Origin: Fibrobacter sp. UWB13
GTDB taxonomy: Bacteria > Fibrobacterota > Fibrobacteria > Fibrobacterales > Fibrobacteraceae
Length of the DNA stretch: 64,000 bases
Direction: 5' to 3'
Assembly (NCBI RefSeq): GCF_900177805.1
Contig: NZ_FXAX01000001.1
Coordinates: 496,001 to 560,000 of the forward strand
Made by a program: the position numbers and the translations under genes. The notes beneath the pieces are model-generated. The model saw only the letters and a list, made by a program, of their open reading frames with translations, did not search any database and was not told the DNA's origin. Positions 53,301 through 59,988 of this stretch are shown here, piece after piece (within the stretch, counting starts at the first letter, position 1; each line of letters starts with the position of its first letter).

Positions 53301-54323
53301 GTATCGCTTTTGAACAGCGTGGGACTTGCGACAATGGTTGCCGCAAATGGTAAAATCGCACTTGATTTGCTCAAAAAAGATGCTTTTGACTTGGTACTAA
53401 TGGATATCCAGATGCCTGTGATGAACGGTCTTGATGCCACAAGGGCGATTCGTAATCGCTCCGATGAGTATTTCAAGAATGTGCCGATTATAGCCATGAG
53501 TGCAAGAGCTTTCCAAAAGGACCGCGACGATTGTCTCCATGCGGGCATGAATTCTTACATCGCGAAGCCGATTGATCCGATGATGCTTTATGCGGAACTT
53601 GCCAAGTATTTACAAGTGGCGGATAAGATTCCGATGGCAGCAAGTGTTAGCGAAACAGAAAATACATCTGTAAGTACTGATGATAGTGCTGTCGCTATGT
53701 TCCAAAAGGTGCGCAACTTCGATGCGGCGGCAGGTCTTTACCACGCCAATGACAACAGGAATCTGTATTTCAAGATTATTCAGGGCTTTGTTCGTGATTA
53801 CGGTGGTGAAGTTCTTAAACTGAAAAAATCTTTTGAAGGTGCTGATTTCGAAGAATCGACGCGCATTGTTCATACGATTAAGGGGCTTTGTGGAACGATT
53901 GGTTCGTATCACGTGCAGACGCTTGGCGTTATGCTTGAAAATTCGTTGCTCAAGAAAGAGCAAAATTATAGCGAATACAATGCGTTTATAGATGCTCTCG
54001 AAGATTTAATTGACGATTTGAAAATTGTCTTGCAAAATATCGCAGCTGAGCAGTCGAGCGCTGCCGTTATTATCAAGCATGTGGATCCTGAAGCCATAAG
54101 CAAGCTTACTCAAGCTATAGAAGAACTTAAGCCGGCTGTAGAATCTTGCTCGCTGACCGCCTGCAAACGCATTCTCGATTCGCTCGATGAGATCATGTTC
54201 TCGCAGGAGCAGGAATCTCTTTTGCAGAAACTGCATAACCAGATTGATGATTACGATTTTACGGCTGCCGAAGCAAGCCTCAAGAGCTTGGAAGAAACGC
54301 TTAAAGAACCATCGCAGCCATAA
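50334..54323 (+). CDS. hybrid sensor histidine kinase (sensor-PAS-HisKA-HATPase-REC-REC-HPt)
   Basis: A 1329-residue membrane kinase. There is a transmembrane helix at about 17-39 (SLVYTIPMLVFTIVLVVVF), a periplasmic sensor (Cache-like, ISANDYKLEEG and YPLWEKNRTFMGAVAVDV), and a second transmembrane helix at about 295-318. PAS-type regions follow at about 340-580. HisKA has FLANMSHEIRTPMN with H594; HATPase has NLINNATKF, DTGIGM and GTGLGLV. REC1 has VDDC with phosphoacceptor D886 and REC2 VEDN with D1024; HPt has VHTIKGL with H1180. The TTG start overlaps the HD-GYP stop and follows GAGGAATGTAAGGA. No in-frame ATG is better placed. Signal output likely runs to the HD-GYP protein. Confidence 0.93.
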   Translation: MTPSPINEKKRHLSWRISLVYTIPMLVFTIVLVVVFSNFLKSTLITSSYSSSESKFQDKVVVDLELFFSKFEKHFKPLPQILQHTKESEIKKVLKKHQQSSPFIVDAYYGNKNGKYISANDYKLEEGKKEFRIRTWYLEASRHKGLAITGPEINAKAKKRVLTYSYPLWEKNRTFMGAVAVDVDLQKVRQLMGEFARTDGGITMLVSSENDSLFTYFPYETNLHNIVTDTVAGLLHLVQDDIQIENLDSVNVTLFEKTNVENRKLIFLVKPLKNAPFYVVHVIQKNKVVAKVQENLYAIILVVSLIVVSLIFLTWLIVRFLFKFFIQKDLNESVSSSTMFETLLGSDNFRLILTNDTFDILHASAYIAEFFNNGNDVRGEILWKFFRSEQFKKFVYKVSKGGEMHASERQIIIPVRSCVGEDAWWKVIFQFLVEDDGSIRYLFLISDETSGIQKDTILDTIMLSAGNSILVIFDKNRKVKYMSKQLADYLVVDWKDAIGQPLENMPKCGMPEDVVEALKRTFNEQGVWKDTFMLQTLNSHTDTWFRGEACTLKVQEAIVGYMLSMIDISEVVAAREIAEHATQAKSEFLANMSHEIRTPMNAIIGMAHLIQETKLDERQLGFIERISHAATSLLGIINNILDFSKIEANKQDLEITQLVLQDIIGEVAALAEVRIAGRPIELIVDVDPEIPEVLMGDPLRLSQIFTNLINNATKFTESGSITLKIKQEQVLGNNVKLSFSVIDTGIGMTSEQLQHLFNAFTQADGSITRKYGGTGLGLVISKSLVELMGGELRVESEYGKGSKFFFTITLALASQVAVPKWKSVSTFKNKNVLLVDDCERLRAVLRHYLTKLRCVVEEAASVDEALDLIQAHEEAGETPYDFFIVDYQMPIMNGFDFVQGLPANMRIIPKILMHPIHFDEKNYHLASEIGFNSCVAKPLQISSLLSAMQEAVNEKLTYQKAQKVEKNKIFFKEAKILLVEDNEMNQDLAVSLLNSVGLATMVAANGKIALDLLKKDAFDLVLMDIQMPVMNGLDATRAIRNRSDEYFKNVPIIAMSARAFQKDRDDCLHAGMNSYIAKPIDPMMLYAELAKYLQVADKIPMAASVSETENTSVSTDDSAVAMFQKVRNFDAAAGLYHANDNRNLYFKIIQGFVRDYGGEVLKLKKSFEGADFEESTRIVHTIKGLCGTIGSYHVQTLGVMLENSLLKKEQNYSEYNAFIDALEDLIDDLKIVLQNIAAEQSSAAVIIKHVDPEAISKLTQAIEELKPAVESCSLTACKRILDSLDEIMFSQEQESLLQKLHNQIDDYDFTAAEASLKSLEETLKEPSQP

Positions 54324-54537
54324 ATGCAAGCACGACAATCACCACTGCGACAATCGTAAGCGGGCTTGATTTTTTCTTCTTTTCGCCGAATTCATTTTCT
54401 ACAATTTCATCGTAGTCGGGGAGGTCGAGGTCGCTATATTCAGCGCCCTCTTTCCAGCCGGTGTTCTTGTCGCTCCCGCAGTGGGGGCAGAAGGTCGCGC
54501 CTTGTTTCAATTCGGCGCCGCAATGAGGACAAATCAT
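54301..54537 (-). CDS. zinc-ribbon membrane protein (78 aa)
   Basis: Residues 1-25 form a zinc ribbon (MICPHCGAELKQGATFCPHCG, two CxxC pairs). An acidic linker (YSDLDLPDYDEIVENEF) follows, then KKKK and a C-terminal transmembrane helix (PLTIVAVVIVVLAFMAAMVL). The orientation and role are unknown. The ATG is immediately preceded by heptamer repeats and no Shine-Dalgarno sequence is visible. The last 23 bp overlap the 3' end of the convergent hybrid kinase. Confidence 0.8.
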   Translation of the reverse strand: MICPHCGAELKQGATFCPHCGSDKNTGWKEGAEYSDLDLPDYDEIVENEFGEKKKKSSPLTIVAVVIVVLAFMAAMVL

Positions 54538-54571
54538 AGTAGGCAGTGGGTAGTAGACAGTAGGAAGTTGG
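54537..54571. repeat. heptamer-phased tandem repeat, site g
   Basis: Units ATAGTAG, GCAGTGG, GTAGTAG, ACAGTAG, GAAGTTG form a period-7 NNAGTNG pattern ending near 54571. On the minus strand the block runs straight into the zinc-ribbon ATG (54537). Confidence 0.8.
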
Positions 54572-54575
54572 ATGT

Positions 54576-54611
54576 GTCATCCTCGACCAAGCGTAGCGCG
54601 GAAGGGGATCT
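54576..54611. repeat. REP-like element
   Basis: GTCATCCTCGACCAAGCGTA followed by GCGCGGAAGGGGATCT has the GTCATCC...GGATC form seen at 40783. It lies between the zinc-ribbon gene and the secreted-protein gene stop. Confidence 0.45.
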
Positions 54612-54627
54612 AACCGGGAATCACCAT

Positions 54628-55419
54628 TTATTTTGTGAATTTATATCGTCCCAGAAGGTCGAAGTAACGGGCCTTGGGAAGCATTTTAACAGGCTTTACA
54701 GCTTTGCGGAGAGAGGATGTTTTGTTGGCATCAATAAAAAAGTATTCGGCGCTAGGATGGTCCAGGTTTCCTATGGTCATGCTTATGGAAAAGCCTTTTT
54801 CGTTGGGATTGTATGACAATGTAGCGTAATTTTTTTCATTAGCATAGAGATAGCATTTTGTATCGTCGTTTGGGTCTGCCACATATAGCATTGTACTTGA
54901 TTTCGAGTTAACTTTATAACCCATTTGTCTCCCATAGCTTTCGTCTTTAGATATAAGCGTATCCGGTTTTAATATAAATTCAGTAAGTTGATGGTAGTCG
55001 GGTTGTTCTATTTCTTGACTGATATAATCGGGTGTAGCTTTAATAGTGAGTGTGCCATCAAATAGTACCCCGTCTTGATAAATTGATTGTACATAGCACA
55101 AGGTATCTTTAGCTTCACATTTGGTCAAAATGTATTCTGTGCCTGTATTTTTCAAAGACGATTTATCAGCATCAGGATAAAAGTATAGAATTTGTTCTTT
55201 TTCGCCTTTCTCGCGAACCTCAGTAACCTTGCCGTTGGTATAAATGTATTTCTGGGTAGACGATTTAGTGTATACTGAATCTACATAGATATTCGGGTCT
55301 ATTCTAAGGTTTGGGTTTGCATTCATACTAAATGCTGCCTCTGTGCATTTGTTTGCAAATGCAGCCGTATTAAGAGTCAACATGGTAAAAGAAACCAAGA
55401 ACAGTGATTCACGAATCAT
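54628..55419 (-). CDS. secreted protein of unknown function with FDLLGR C-terminus
   Basis: A 263-residue protein with a signal peptide (MIRESLFLVSFTMLTLNTAAFA). The mature part is beta-rich with four Cys (CTEAAF, TKCEAKDTLCYV, TKCYLYAN). The C-terminus is MLPKARYFDLLGRYKFTK, matching the short FDLLGR-type tail of the GH43 protein and the HExxH protein. No catalytic motif is recognised. It is probably exported or surface-attached. AAGGAG precedes the start. Confidence 0.75.
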   Translation of the reverse strand: MIRESLFLVSFTMLTLNTAAFANKCTEAAFSMNANPNLRIDPNIYVDSVYTKSSTQKYIYTNGKVTEVREKGEKEQILYFYPDADKSSLKNTGTEYILTKCEAKDTLCYVQSIYQDGVLFDGTLTIKATPDYISQEIEQPDYHQLTEFILKPDTLISKDESYGRQMGYKVNSKSSTMLYVADPNDDTKCYLYANEKNYATLSYNPNEKGFSISMTIGNLDHPSAEYFFIDANKTSSLRKAVKPVKMLPKARYFDLLGRYKFTK

Positions 55420-55455
55420 AATTTTCCTCCTTAATTTGCTTTAAATATAACAAAA

Positions 55456-55479
55456 AACCGCCAGGCGATTGCCTAGCGG
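55456..55479 (-). terminator. minus-strand hairpin terminator
   Basis: On the minus strand ACCGCTAGGC-AATC-GCCTGGCGGT is followed by TTTTTTG. It is the second hairpin after fba and lies just upstream of the gene at 54628-55419. Confidence 0.85.
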
Positions 55480-55484
55480 TCTCC

Positions 55485-55533
55485 TGTGAGCAACAAAGCC
55501 CTCGGTATTAACCGAGGGCGTTTGCGAGAGTGA
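55485..55533 (-). repeat. repeated hairpin module (copy B), likely terminator
   Basis: This is the same perfect stem as copy A (GCCCTCGGT-ATTA-ACCGAGGGC) with the same flanks GTGAGCAA and GCGAGAG. It lies about 50 bp after the fba stop and is followed by TTTG on the minus strand. Confidence 0.85.
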
Positions 55534-55579
55534 GCGCCACTCACATATTTCTATGTGATTCTAGGCGCGAACGGTCTCA

Positions 55580-56578
55580 TTAGAGCTTGTCGTTGGAGCC
55601 GAGCACATCCACGATCTTGTGCATGTACATCTTCTTCATGTTTTCACGAGCCGGCTTGAGGTACTGGCGCGGGTCGAAGTGTTCCGGATGTTCGTCGAAA
55701 TACTTACGGATAGCGGCAGTCATAGCGAGACGGCTGTCAGAGTCGATGTTGATCTTGCAGACAGCAGAGCGAGAAGCTTCGCGGAGCTGTTCTTCCGGAA
55801 TACCAACTGCATCCGGGAGCTTACCGCCGTGAGCGTTGATCGTATCAACTTCGTCCTGCGGGACAGAAGAAGAACCGTGGAGAACGATCGGGAAGCCCGG
55901 GAGCTTCTGTTCGATGGCGTGGAGCACGTCGAATGCCAGAGGAGGCGGAACGAGCTTGCCCTGAGCGTTACGAGTGCACTGTTCCGGCTTGAACTTGTAT
56001 GCACCGTGAGAAGTACCGATGGAGATAGCGAGGGAGTCGCAGCCCGTACGGGTAGCGAAGTCGATCACTTCTTCCGGCTTCGTGTAGTGAGAAACTTCAG
56101 AAGCAACTTCGTCTTCAACACCGGCGAGAACACCGAGTTCAGCTTCGACGGTAACGTCGTGAGCGTGAGCGTATTCAACAACCTTCTTGGTAAGGGCGAT
56201 GTTGTCTTCGTACGGAAGAGCAGAACCGTCGATCATCACGGAAGAGAAACCGTTGTCGATGCAGTCCTTGCAGAGTTCGAAAGAGTCACCGTGGTCGAGG
56301 TGGAGCACGATCTGCGGATTTGCGCAGCCGAGTTCCTTGGCGTATTCAACAGCACCCTGAGCCATGTAGCGGAGGATGGTGCCGTTAGCGTAGTTACGAG
56401 CACCCTTAGAGACCTGCATGATCACCGGAGACTTGGTTTCAACGGCGGCCTGCACGATAGCCTGCATCTGTTCCATGGTGTTGAAGTTGAAAGCCGGGAT
56501 AGCATAGCCACCCTTAACTGCCTTAGCAAACATTTCCTTGGTGTTAACCAAGCCGAGTTCCTTGTAAGAAACTGCCAT
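55580..56578 (-). CDS. fba: class II fructose-bisphosphate aldolase
   Basis: A 332-residue zinc-dependent aldolase, joining or splitting fructose-1,6-bisphosphate in glycolysis. YAIPAFNFNTMEQMQAIV at the N-terminus, VLHLDHGDSFELCKDCIDNGFSSVMIDGS with the first metal-binding His and the catalytic Asp, and SIGTSHGAYKF plus PIVLHGSSSV with the other His residues are all present. KINIDSDSRLAMTAAIR is the phosphate-binding region. AGAGG precedes the ATG. It is monocistronic, ended by the hairpin module at 55485. Confidence 0.97.
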   Translation of the reverse strand: MAVSYKELGLVNTKEMFAKAVKGGYAIPAFNFNTMEQMQAIVQAAVETKSPVIMQVSKGARNYANGTILRYMAQGAVEYAKELGCANPQIVLHLDHGDSFELCKDCIDNGFSSVMIDGSALPYEDNIALTKKVVEYAHAHDVTVEAELGVLAGVEDEVASEVSHYTKPEEVIDFATRTGCDSLAISIGTSHGAYKFKPEQCTRNAQGKLVPPPLAFDVLHAIEQKLPGFPIVLHGSSSVPQDEVDTINAHGGKLPDAVGIPEEQLREASRSAVCKINIDSDSRLAMTAAIRKYFDEHPEHFDPRQYLKPARENMKKMYMHKIVDVLGSNDKL

Positions 56579-56710
56579 TTGTTTTACCTCTTGTTTTTGA
56601 TTGGCGACTTGCGCCGCCGGTTTAAAAGTTACGTGACTAAATCTAGAAAAAATAGACTTGATTAAAAGGCTTTTCTATCAAAAAGTTGATGAATTTTCCT
56701 GTATAAAAGA

Positions 56711-56732
56711 GACCCCGACCTAAGGCCGGGGC
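56711..56732 (-). terminator. hairpin terminator after the OmpA gene
   Basis: CCCCG-A-CCTAAGG-C-CGGGG forms a strong hairpin 28 bp after the OmpA-like stop; on the minus strand it is followed by TCTCTTTTAT. Confidence 0.75.
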
Positions 56733-56759
56733 GACTCCTGTCTTATTCGGTTTACCGAA

Positions 56760-57644
56760 CTACTTCACTTTCTGCGTACGGTCCGTGATAACGAGATCCA
56801 CGCGGCGGTTCTTCTGGCGACCTTCCTTGGTAGAGTTGTCCGCAATCGGCATGGTCATGCCAAGACCCTTGGCGGTGAGACGGGTTTCGGCAATGCCCTG
56901 TTCCACGAGGAAGTTCATCACGTTTTCTGCACGTTGCTGAGAAAGCGTCATGTTGAATTCTTCAGAACCGGTGTTGTCGGTGTTACCTTCGATGGACACG
57001 TCAAACTGCTGGTAAACGGAGAGGATCCCGGCAATCTTAGCAAGGCTTGTCATGAGGTCGGTCTTCAAGGTGGCACGGCCCACGTCGAACAAGATATCGG
57101 ACATCGAGAGGATTATACCGCGAGCGTCCTTCGTCACCTGGATCATCTGGGATTGGAGGGCGTTTAACTTGTCCATAGCTTCGTTCTTGCTGGCTTCGAG
57201 CTTGTCCTTCTGAGCCTTGATTGCCTGCTTTTCAGCTTCGAGGTCCGAAACCTTACCGCTACGAGCTTCGCCAATCTGTTCCTGGATTGCTTCGATGGTG
57301 CGGTTTGTGGCTGCGCGCTTTTCCCAGTTTTCTGCAATGTGATTCTGGATAGCCTGGGTTTCGCCCTGGAGCTTTGCGATTTCTGCGTATTTCTGGCAGT
57401 TTTCCAAGAATGTCGGGATCAGCTTGGATTCATCGTCATCCGCATAAATTGTTTCGAGGGCATTGAGCGTGCCATAGCCTTCGGCAAGCGTAAGCTTTGC
57501 GGCGTAAGCATTGGATGGCAAATTGGTTTTGGCATTGTCGAGAGCTAGTCTGCACTGGTCAACAGGGGTGACAGAAGGTGCATCTGCGGCAAAGCTCATG
57601 GATGCGGCGAGGGCGCCGAGAGTCAAAATCTTAATCGTCTTCAT
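56760..57644 (-). CDS. OmpA-family protein with coiled-coil region
   Basis: A 294-residue exported protein. The signal peptide is MKTIKILTLGALAASMSFA. Residues about 25-90 resemble the DUF4398-like helical region, and residues 95-175 are coiled coil (EWRIGA.. and QAIKAQKDKLEASKNEAMDKL). The C-terminal OmpA/MotB-like peptidoglycan-binding domain spans about 180-290. Its motifs are ILFDVGRATLK, SIEGNTDNTGSEEFN and LSQQRAENVMNFLVEQG, ending KNRRVDLVITDR. The protein tethers the outer membrane to peptidoglycan. It is coupled to the DUF4398 lipoprotein upstream (12-bp gap). Good ribosome-binding site AAGGAG. Confidence 0.92.
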   Translation of the reverse strand: MKTIKILTLGALAASMSFAADAPSVTPVDQCRLALDNAKTNLPSNAYAAKLTLAEGYGTLNALETIYADDDESKLIPTFLENCQKYAEIAKLQGETQAIQNHIAENWEKRAATNRTIEAIQEQIGEARSGKVSDLEAEKQAIKAQKDKLEASKNEAMDKLNALQSQMIQVTKDARGIILSMSDILFDVGRATLKTDLMTSLAKIAGILSVYQQFDVSIEGNTDNTGSEEFNMTLSQQRAENVMNFLVEQGIAETRLTAKGLGMTMPIADNSTKEGRQKNRRVDLVITDRTQKVK

Positions 57645-57656
57645 CTTTGCGGCTCC

Positions 57657-58040
57657 TTACTTCTTAGATTCCTTTTCGAGAATGCTCTGGTACAAGACCT
57701 TGCGTTCTTCGTCGGCACGGAGAGCTTCTTCGAGTTTCTTGTCTTCGATTTTTGCCTTTTCGTTTTCAGATTTGGCTATGGCGAGTCGCATTTCGAGTTC
57801 ACTCTGTTCTGCAAGAGCCTGGGCTTCTTCGATTTTTCCGTCTTCTTTCAGAGCCTTGGCTGCGACAAGTTTGGAGTACGAGTTCGAAGTCATGCTTGCG
57901 TCGAGTTTGTTTTCATTGACGAGCGAGCGCGTTGCATCGGCTTGTCCAAGGGAACGGTTGATTCCGCTCTGGCTTCCCGAGCAGCCGGTAAGGGCGGCAA
58001 GTGCGATTGCAGAACAACATGCTAATAATTTAGCCTTCAT
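57657..58040 (-). CDS. DUF4398-type lipoprotein
   Basis: A 127-residue lipoprotein. MKAKLLACCSAIALAALTGCSG carries the lipobox Cys near residue 20. The mature part is a helical, Ala/Glu/Lys-rich chain (KLVAAKALKEDGKIEEAQALAEQSELEMRLAIAKSE) of the DUF4398 type, which usually precedes OmpA proteins in an operon. A role in outer-membrane tethering is likely. AGGAG precedes the ATG. Confidence 0.85.
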   Translation of the reverse strand: MKAKLLACCSAIALAALTGCSGSQSGINRSLGQADATRSLVNENKLDASMTSNSYSKLVAAKALKEDGKIEEAQALAEQSELEMRLAIAKSENEKAKIEDKKLEEALRADEERKVLYQSILEKESKK

Positions 58041-58182
58041 TGGGGCTTCTCCTATGATTGATATTCCGCGCTAAAATTACATTCTGGTTTATTACATAGT
58101 TCTTGCAATCACAAAAAACTTTTTTTACTTGCTTATATATATGGAATAGTGTAAATTAAAATTGTATATAGGAAGGTTTTTT

Positions 58183-59307
58183 ATGAATCTTTTTGTAAAA
58201 AAATCAAGTTATATTGGAATTTTCTCCTTCCTGCTTCCGTTGTCTAGCGCTTTTGCTGGCAACGTTGAATATCATTTGAATAAATCCGCAAATCCGACTC
58301 AGGACGAACTTGACGCCTACGAGCATATTACGGCGGCGATGGATTCGGCGGTTTTCCTGTACAATAAGTACTCTGATCTTTCGAAACATATCGAAGTTTA
58401 CTACAGCACGGGCGTTCCTACAGCCGAGGCTAGCAGCAATGGCGATTTACGTTTCGGTAAGGATCGGGGTTATATGTATGTGGGCACTGCCATGCACGAA
58501 ATGGCGCATACCATGGGCATGGGCACAACATCTGAGTACAAAGCGATGTTCAAGGACGGTGTGTTCCAGGGAGAAAAAGCCCAGGCACTTATCAAGGAAA
58601 TTGATGGTCCGGATGCCGTGCTCAAGGGCGATAGCCAGCATTTTTGGCCGTATGGCATCAATTACAAGAGTGAAGTCCATTCCGAACAGGATTTGATCAA
58701 TCACGTGAAAATCGTGAACGCTATGTATCAGGACATTTTCAAGGAAGCGTTCTTCAAGCAGGGGAGGGTAAAGTCCCTTTCCGAAAAGAAATGCATGGGA
58801 ATAACTTCTTCGAATACGCTTGAACTCATGGATTGTGCCGACACGGCAACTTTTGTCAAGATTTATTCGATGGGCGATAAGCCTGTCACCTACCGATTCC
58901 AGCTTGGAAATCGCGTAATCGATATTCCGAATGAATCAACCGCTGCGGGTGTAACAGCCTCGACATACGGCTACAATGGCGGTGTGCACCAAAAATACCA
59001 GCTCGAAGATGCCGGAGTGAACACTCCGAATGCTTTCCTTCTCAAGAATTACAAGAGTGGGCTTTATTTGCAGGCGGTCGGTAAAAATGTCGTGCAGAAC
59101 CCAATGACATCGCGCTCTGATGATTTCATCTGGAAAATTGAAGAACAGCGAGCCGATACTGCGGATAAGCCTGTATCCATTTCCAAACGCCGAGTTCCAA
59201 ACAAGAATTTGGAAGAATCAATGCCAGAGCGGTTATTTGATGCTCTCGGACGAGCTGCCGGCAAGATTCGTCGCGGTGTAACGTCGAAACTTTTGAAAAG
59301 CAATTAA
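58183..59307 (+). CDS. secreted HExxH protein with C-terminal beta-trefoil-like region
   Basis: A 374-residue exported protein. The signal peptide is MNLFVKKSSYIGIFSFLLPLSSAFA. Residues about 90-105 carry AMHEMAHTMGMG, an HExxH zinc motif; the third ligand may be in DSQHFWPYGINY. The later part (about 195-330) has ricin-type QxW-like features: GRVKSLSEKKCMGITSSNTLELMDC and FLLKNYKSGLYLQAVGK. The C-terminus is ESMPERLFDALGRAAGKIRRG, a FDxLGR-like basic tail. It is probably a secreted metalloprotease or a derivative of one. The ATG at 58183 follows AGGAAGG, preferred over one seven codons upstream. Confidence 0.75.
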   Translation: MNLFVKKSSYIGIFSFLLPLSSAFAGNVEYHLNKSANPTQDELDAYEHITAAMDSAVFLYNKYSDLSKHIEVYYSTGVPTAEASSNGDLRFGKDRGYMYVGTAMHEMAHTMGMGTTSEYKAMFKDGVFQGEKAQALIKEIDGPDAVLKGDSQHFWPYGINYKSEVHSEQDLINHVKIVNAMYQDIFKEAFFKQGRVKSLSEKKCMGITSSNTLELMDCADTATFVKIYSMGDKPVTYRFQLGNRVIDIPNESTAAGVTASTYGYNGGVHQKYQLEDAGVNTPNAFLLKNYKSGLYLQAVGKNVVQNPMTSRSDDFIWKIEEQRADTADKPVSISKRRVPNKNLEESMPERLFDALGRAAGKIRRGVTSKLLKSN

Positions 59308-59319
59308 TTGAAATTTCAC

Positions 59320-59358
59320 AGGATACTTCGTGGCTATTCGCCTCTCAGTATGACGGTG
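59320..59358. repeat. REP-like element
   Basis: On the minus strand GTCATACTGAGAGGCGAATA followed by GCCACGAAGTATCC is a degraded GTCATnCTGAG...GAAGnATCC element. It lies 12 bp after the stop at 59307. Confidence 0.35.
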
Positions 59359-59380
59359 ATGAATCTTTATGACGACAATG

Positions 59381-59412
59381 AAAAAAATGACCGCTCGAAA
59401 GCGGTCTTTTTT
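59381..59412. terminator. bidirectional intrinsic terminator
   Basis: GACCGC-TCGAAA-GCGGTC with AAAAAAAT before and TTTTTT after. It serves the HExxH gene (plus strand) and rpoZ (minus strand). Confidence 0.9.
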
Positions 59413-59430
59413 GAATTCTGTTTTTCGAGA

Positions 59431-59745
59431 TTAGAAAGCGTCAGTTGCGGCTTCGCTTGCTTCTGCAACAGCTTCTGCGCTCGGAGCAACTTCTGCAACG
59501 GATGCCTTTACGGCATTTTCAGTCACATCGTTAGAGCCTTTTTCAACCATCGTAAGCTTATGTTCCTTAAAACGGTTCATAGCAATAGTTGTCGGCTTCT
59601 GAGTGAGCTGAATGTAACCTTGCTTGGACTGATTGTTAATGAAGCGGGCTTCATGAGCCATCATGACAACGGCGCGGAAAACCGAACCTTGGCATTCTTC
59701 ACTAGCGTAAATATCGTCAAGATAAACTCTTTGAGATTCAGCCAT
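59431..59745 (-). CDS. rpoZ: RNA polymerase omega subunit-like protein
   Basis: A 104-residue protein. Residues 1-70 resemble omega: LDDIYASEECQGSVFRAVVMMAHEARFIN corresponds to the conserved helix with A-R, and KPTTIAMNRFKEHKL to the later NPxxIALEE region. The last 35 residues are an Ala/Val/Glu tail (VTENAVKASVAEVAPSAEAVAEAS). Omega helps fold and assemble beta prime of RNA polymerase. The ATG at 59745 (MAESQRVYL) is used; the longer open frame upstream is only the tRNA-Ser read as protein. It lies 24 bp after the tRNA and may be cotranscribed. Confidence 0.7.
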   Translation of the reverse strand: MAESQRVYLDDIYASEECQGSVFRAVVMMAHEARFINNQSKQGYIQLTQKPTTIAMNRFKEHKLTMVEKGSNDVTENAVKASVAEVAPSAEAVAEASEAATDAF

Positions 59746-59769
59746 TAGGTACCTCGAAAAATTTTTAGA

Positions 59770-59853
59770 AGAGGGAGAGGGATTCGAACCCTCGTTACCG
59801 TAAGGTAAACACGCTTTCCAAGCGTGCGCCTTCAACCACTCGGCCATCCCTCC
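59770..59853 (-). tRNA. tRNA-Ser (anticodon GGA)
   Basis: On the minus strand the 5' end is GGAGGGATGGCCGAGTGG and the D-stem is GCC/GGC. The anticodon arm CGCTTGGAAAGCG has anticodon GGA. A long variable arm (TTACCTTACGGTAA) follows, then the T-arm GAGGGTTCGAATCCCTC and the acceptor 3' strand TCCCTCT. The long variable arm and anticodon fix serine. The acceptor end pairs G1 with T72, CCA is not encoded, and the discriminator base would be T rather than the usual G. Confidence 0.93.
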
Positions 59854-59988
59854 GTTAGGATGACCTCCATTGAGGAGGTGCGCCAATAATAACTTTTATT
59901 TTTTTGATTGTCAAGGGTGTTGGGCTAAAAAATCAAAAAAAAGTGAAATTTTTAGAGCTTTTAAGATTTTTTAGCCGCAAATACAGCC

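Noticed and set aside
59746-59886. N-terminal extension of the rpoZ frame
   Set aside because: It is the tRNA-Ser read as protein.
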